NCBI GenBank assembly: GCA_963662965.1
Contig: OY759970.1
Span: 3,968,001 to 4,032,000 of the forward strand
DNA: 64,000 nt
Origin: DTWD01 sp963662965
GTDB taxonomy: Bacteria; Acidobacteriota; Vicinamibacteria; Vicinamibacterales; UBA8438
Direction: 5' to 3'
The position numbers were made by a program, and so were the translations under genes. Of this stretch, positions 61,622 through 64,000 are shown piece after piece; positions within the stretch are counted from its first letter, which is position 1; each line of letters opens with the position of its first letter. The notes below the pieces were generated by a model that was not told the DNA's origin, searched no databases, and was given only the letters and a program-made list of their open reading frames with translations.

Positions 61622-62607
61622 GGTTGTTCGTCAATGCCAACGCGCGCGATCTCGCGCATGCCGTGGCGATAGCCGCCGAGGCCTCCGGCGCCGGCCGCCG
61701 CGTATCGTTTTCCGGTGGCGGCAGCGACCTGCTCGGCATGGTGAAGGAGCGGATCATCACGCCGGACGTCGTGGTGAACCTCCGGACCATCGACGGCAAC
61801 GACCAGGTCACGACGACGGCGGACCGGACTCGCATCGGCGGATTCGTGACGCTCGACGCGCTCAGCCGGCACGCGCGCGTTCGCGACCGGCTTCGCGTCT
61901 TGGCCGAGGCGGCGGGGAGCGTGGCCACCCCGCAGATCCGGAACGTCGGCACGCTCGGCGGCAATGTGTCCCAGCGGCCGTGGTGTTGGTACTTTCGAAA
62001 TGGATTCCCCTGCTACAAGGCCGGTGGGAGCCAGTGCTTTTCGTACGCCGGTGAGAATCAGTTTCACGCGATTTTTGGCGGCGGTCCGAGCTACATCGTT
62101 CATCCGTCCGACACCGCGCCAGCGCTGGTCGCCCTCGATGCCACGTTCCGTCTCGTCGGACCGGCGGGCGAGCGTGAGCTGTCGGCAAGCGACTTCTTTG
62201 TCGGTCCGCGTCCGAACCCGGCCCGCGAGAACGTGCTCGACGACGATGAACTGCTTGCCTCGGTCGAGATTCCAGCCCCGCGGCCCGGCGTGCGGAGCAC
62301 GTACCACAAGGTGATGGACCGCGAGTCGTGGACGCATGCGGTCGTCAGTGCCGCGGTGGTGCTCGAGATGGACGGCGATGTCTGTCGCGCGGCTCGTCTC
62401 GTGCTCGGCGGAGTGGCGCCGATCCCGTGGCGGGTGTCAGCGGCCGAGCGAGTCTTGGTGGGCCAGCGCATCACCGACGCGCTGGCGGCGCGTGCCGGCG
62501 AGGTCGCCGTCGCCAACGCCCGGCCACTCTCGAAGAACGCGTACAAGGTCCCGCTTACCCAGCGTGTCGTCGAGCGGACGCTTCTCCAACTGGCGGCACG
62601 TGGCTAG
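61618..62607 (+). CDS. FAD-binding subunit of the xanthine-dehydrogenase-type enzyme
   Basis: A 329-residue CoxM-like subunit overlapping the Mo gene by ATGA. FAD-site words: SFSGGGSDLLGMVKERI near residue 40, the second in PQIRNVGTLGGNVSQRPWCW at ~105. An insertion with four Cys (C-W-Y-F, PCYKAGG, QCFSYAGEN, then HAIFGGGPSY) resembles the extra-cluster loop of the 4-hydroxybenzoyl-CoA reductase beta group. C-terminal CO_deh_flav_C domain (TYHKVMDRESWTHAVVSAAV). No Tat signal, so it must travel with the Tat subunit. Family firm; substrate unknown. Confidence 0.88.
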   Translation: MRLFVNANARDLAHAVAIAAEASGAGRRVSFSGGGSDLLGMVKERIITPDVVVNLRTIDGNDQVTTTADRTRIGGFVTLDALSRHARVRDRLRVLAEAAGSVATPQIRNVGTLGGNVSQRPWCWYFRNGFPCYKAGGSQCFSYAGENQFHAIFGGGPSYIVHPSDTAPALVALDATFRLVGPAGERELSASDFFVGPRPNPARENVLDDDELLASVEIPAPRPGVRSTYHKVMDRESWTHAVVSAAVVLEMDGDVCRAARLVLGGVAPIPWRVSAAERVLVGQRITDALAARAGEVAVANARPLSKNAYKVPLTQRVVERTLLQLAARG

Positions 62608-62947
62608 TACTGCGCGAGGGCCGATTCGGACCTACGCCCTCGTCGTATCACTTGCGCTCACCGTGACGGCCGCGGCCACAGGGTGTGCCGCACGCGCCGG
62701 TGGCGTCGTGGCCGGTGACGACGCGGACGATGTCCTCCGGACCCGAGTCGAGTCGGCGCTGGCGAGCGCCGCCGACGTGCACGGCGAGCAGATCATGGTC
62801 GACGCGCGCGGTGGGGTCGTCGTGCTCACCGGCCGCGTGGCCAGCGGGACGGAGCAGCAGTCGGTCGGCGCCATCGTCCGGGCCGTGCCCGGTGTGGTGG
62901 ACGTGCGCTTCGCGCTCACCGTCGACGACCCGGGGAGACGTCCCTAA
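62600..62947 (+). CDS. BON-domain lipoprotein
   Basis: A 115-residue protein from GTG 62600, which overlaps the FAD-subunit stop by 8 bp. Signal LALTVTAAATGC gives a possible lipobox with Cys, then one BON domain: DVLRTRVESALASAADVHGE, IMVDARGGVVVLTGRVASGT, QSVGAIVRAVPGVVDVRFAL. BON domains bind phospholipid or act in outer-membrane stability (OsmY-like). The stop TAA (62945-62947) is the first three bases of the second MITE, so the original C-terminus may have been cut by the insertion. Confidence 0.75.
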   Translation: MASTARGPIRTYALVVSLALTVTAAATGCAARAGGVVAGDDADDVLRTRVESALASAADVHGEQIMVDARGGVVVLTGRVASGTEQQSVGAIVRAVPGVVDVRFALTVDDPGRRP

Positions 62948-63106
62948 TCCCAGAACTTACTTGGGTTGGCGGCGTCTGGCGCCGGACTGGGCGGCGAGGG
63001 CCAGGCGCGACGAGGGAGTGTGGTGGGCCCACATGACTGAGGAGCGACGCCGCTCTCGTCGTTCAGCACAAGCCAGCGGCGTCAATCCAAGTGAGTTCTG
63101 GGATTA
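62945..63106. mobile_element. Second MITE-like element, imperfect ~35-bp inverted repeats, TA-flanked
   Basis: TAATCCCAGAACTTACTTGG (62945 onward) is mirrored at the right end, where the minus strand reads TAATCCCAGAACTCACTTGG (63106 backward). The two arms agree over roughly 35 bp with a few differences and one gap. The ends read TA-ATCCCAG...CTGGGAT-TA, suggesting a TA duplication like IS630/mariner elements. The 162-bp body has further pairing (CGCGACGAG with CTCGTCG). No ORF of note. It abuts the BON stop and the next start codon. Confidence 0.75.
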
Positions 63107-63109
63107 AGC

Positions 63110-63445
63110 ATGCGGCGGCGAGACTTTCTCATGCTTCGCACGGAGCAGACGACGCGCGTCGCCGAGCTGTCGTGCGAGCGTTTGTACATGCACTATCAGC
63201 AGACGGGCGCGTCGTCCCCGGACCCCACGCCAGACGCGTGGGAGCTGTCGGAAGAGGAGCCACCGGCACTGTTCGTGGAGCGCACCACGCAGGAACTGCT
63301 CGACGGCGTCGACCGCGACCTCAGGGAGGCCGACGTGCTGCGCGTGGTCGATACCGAGTGGCTCGCCGTCGACACATTCCGTCATGATGTCGAAGCGCTG
63401 TTCGCGACGTTTCGTCGTCGCGGGGGGCGAGTCGAGTATCCGTGA
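63110..63445 (+). CDS. Small conserved-looking protein of unknown function
   Basis: A 111-residue protein; ATG 63110 is 3 bp after the MITE end, with no Shine-Dalgarno. The N-terminus MRRRDFLMLRTEQTTRVAEL recalls a twin-arginine start but lacks a hydrophobic stretch, so it is probably cytoplasmic. Then ELSCERLYMHYQQ, an acidic linker, and VDRDLREADVLRVVDTEWLA and DVEALFATFRRRGG. GC3 is high. I do not recognise the family. Likely transcribed with the preceding or following gene. Confidence 0.65.
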   Translation: MRRRDFLMLRTEQTTRVAELSCERLYMHYQQTGASSPDPTPDAWELSEEEPPALFVERTTQELLDGVDRDLREADVLRVVDTEWLAVDTFRHDVEALFATFRRRGGRVEYP

Positions 63446-63486
63446 AGTTGTTCGAGCGCCTAGCCTTGGAGCCCAGTCGACTCTGA

Positions 63487-63492
63487 TATCAT
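63487..63492 (+). promoter_or_regulatory. Probable -10 element of the methyltransferase gene
   Basis: TATCAT, then CACGCCCGC and the GTG at 63502; no Shine-Dalgarno, so a very short leader is predicted. Confidence 0.45.
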
Positions 63493-63501
63493 CACGCCCG
63501 C

Positions 63502-64000
63502 GTGAATTGGCTCCAGTTTCTCAGGCAGTTCTTCTCCCGCAACATGGAGACGGGGGCGGTCGCGGCCAGCTCCAGCGAGCTCGCGGAACTGATTACCGAC
63601 TGCGCGTCGGTCGATGCGGCCAAGGCCATCGTCGAGCTGGGGCCGGGAACCGGCGTGTTCACCGAGAAGATCCTGGAGAAGATGCCGGACGACTCGACGT
63701 TCTTCGCGCTGGAGGTCAACACACGCTTCGTCGAGGCGACACAGCGGCGTTGTCCGGAGAGCCGGGTGTTTCACGATTCGGCGGCGAACGCCCGGAAGTA
63801 TCTCGACCAGCTCGGCCTCGACCACTGTGACGCTGTCGTGAGCGGCCTACCGTGGGTGTCGTTTCCGGACCACTTACAGAACGAGATTCTGGATGCGGTG
63901 GTCGACGTGCTCAGGCCGGGCGGCACGTTCGTCACGTTCGCCTATCTGCGAGGGGTGGAGACGCAGCCCGACCAGCAGTTCAAGCACAAGCTGCAGACGA
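63502..64000 (+). CDS. SAM-dependent methyltransferase (phospholipid N-methyltransferase/KsgA-like), partial
   Basis: The open frame starts at GTG 63502 and runs off the window end without a stop (166 codons). N-terminus VNWLQFLRQFFSRNMETGAV, SAM motif I in AIVELGPGTGVFTEKIL, acidic residue in FFALEVNTRFVEATQRRCPE, and SGLPWVSFPDHLQNEILDAV with the NPPY-like position as GLPW. This pattern fits PmtA-type phospholipid methyltransferases, which also resemble KsgA. Preceded by a TATCAT -10 with no Shine-Dalgarno. Confidence 0.75.
   Translation, partial: MNWLQFLRQFFSRNMETGAVAASSSELAELITDCASVDAAKAIVELGPGTGVFTEKILEKMPDDSTFFALEVNTRFVEATQRRCPESRVFHDSAANARKYLDQLGLDHCDAVVSGLPWVSFPDHLQNEILDAVVDVLRPGGTFVTFAYLRGVETQPDQQFKHKLQT

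Overview
The window looks like a chromosomal segment of a high-GC Acidobacteriota (Vicinamibacteria-like) genome. This is inferred from content: Ser/Thr kinases fused to PD40/TolB-type propellers, many secreted NHL, YVTN, LVIVD and SMP-30 propellers, DUF1592/DUF1552 proteins, PQQ dehydrogenases, many Tat and lipoprotein signals, and very high GC3. No rRNA, tRNA or CRISPR was seen. About 50 genes look intact, and about a dozen are broken (frameshifts, nonsense codons, internal deletions). Several small inverted-repeat elements, one insertion sequence and an interspersed GC-rich hairpin repeat are also present.

Layout. 1-8.0 kb: remnant of a kinase/PD40 gene, a secreted serine hydrolase, an EVE-domain protein, a collapsed cytochrome c pseudogene, a minus-strand pair (RnfD/NqrB-like membrane protein with a Sel1-like tail, then a SUMF1-type lipoprotein), a 157-bp MITE, and a broken DUF3604 gene. 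8-16 kb: PpiC-like protein, hspQ, a 40-aa membrane protein, a PQQ dehydrogenase/NHL lipoprotein pair, a secreted two-module VOC protein, a broken acetylxylan-esterase-like gene, and a fusion of a secreted Acidobacteria-type domain to a zincin-like protease domain. 16-21.5 kb: divergent enolase-like gene, APH-fold kinase and 2-hydroxyacid dehydrogenase, then a complete ISAzo13-like element. 21.5-31.6 kb: secreted and lipoprotein propellers, a run of three pseudogenes (PD40, kinase, metallo-hydrolase), and an FAD monooxygenase. 31.7-40.6 kb: a same-strand run of exported proteins (YncE-like, SMP-30, HpaI-like aldolase, gamma-glutamyltransferase, SoxC, SoxD, cyclase, propeller). 40.6-44.1 kb: transposase relics and truncated genes. 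44.2-52.9 kb: Bax1-family protein, a DUF1592/DUF1552/ankyrin set, epoxide-hydrolase-like protein, DUF1080 and an esterase. 52.9-64 kb: a kinase fragment fused to a propeller, PhoD-like phosphatase, cytochrome/PHM-like protein, an unknown secreted protein, a xanthine-dehydrogenase-type Mo enzyme with its FAD subunit, a BON protein, a second MITE, a small unknown protein and a partial methyltransferase.

Working together. The intact genes mostly describe a periplasm equipped for oxidative degradation of organic compounds: PQQ, Moco and haem redox enzymes, esterases, GGT and a secreted aldolase. The best candidates for something new are: (i) an enolase-like/kinase/dehydrogenase cassette that could convert a 2-hydroxyacid to a PEP-like product, with an altered enolase active site; (ii) a roughly 5.6-kb lower-GC3 block whose two edges lie inside intact reading frames, implying homologous replacement or a chimeric assembly; (iii) a MITE and an IS sharing the 5-bp target CTTAG/CTAAG; (iv) the GC-rich hairpin repeat placed at gene 3-prime ends, one copy split by the IS; (v) the RnfD-Sel1 plus SUMF1 lipoprotein pair.
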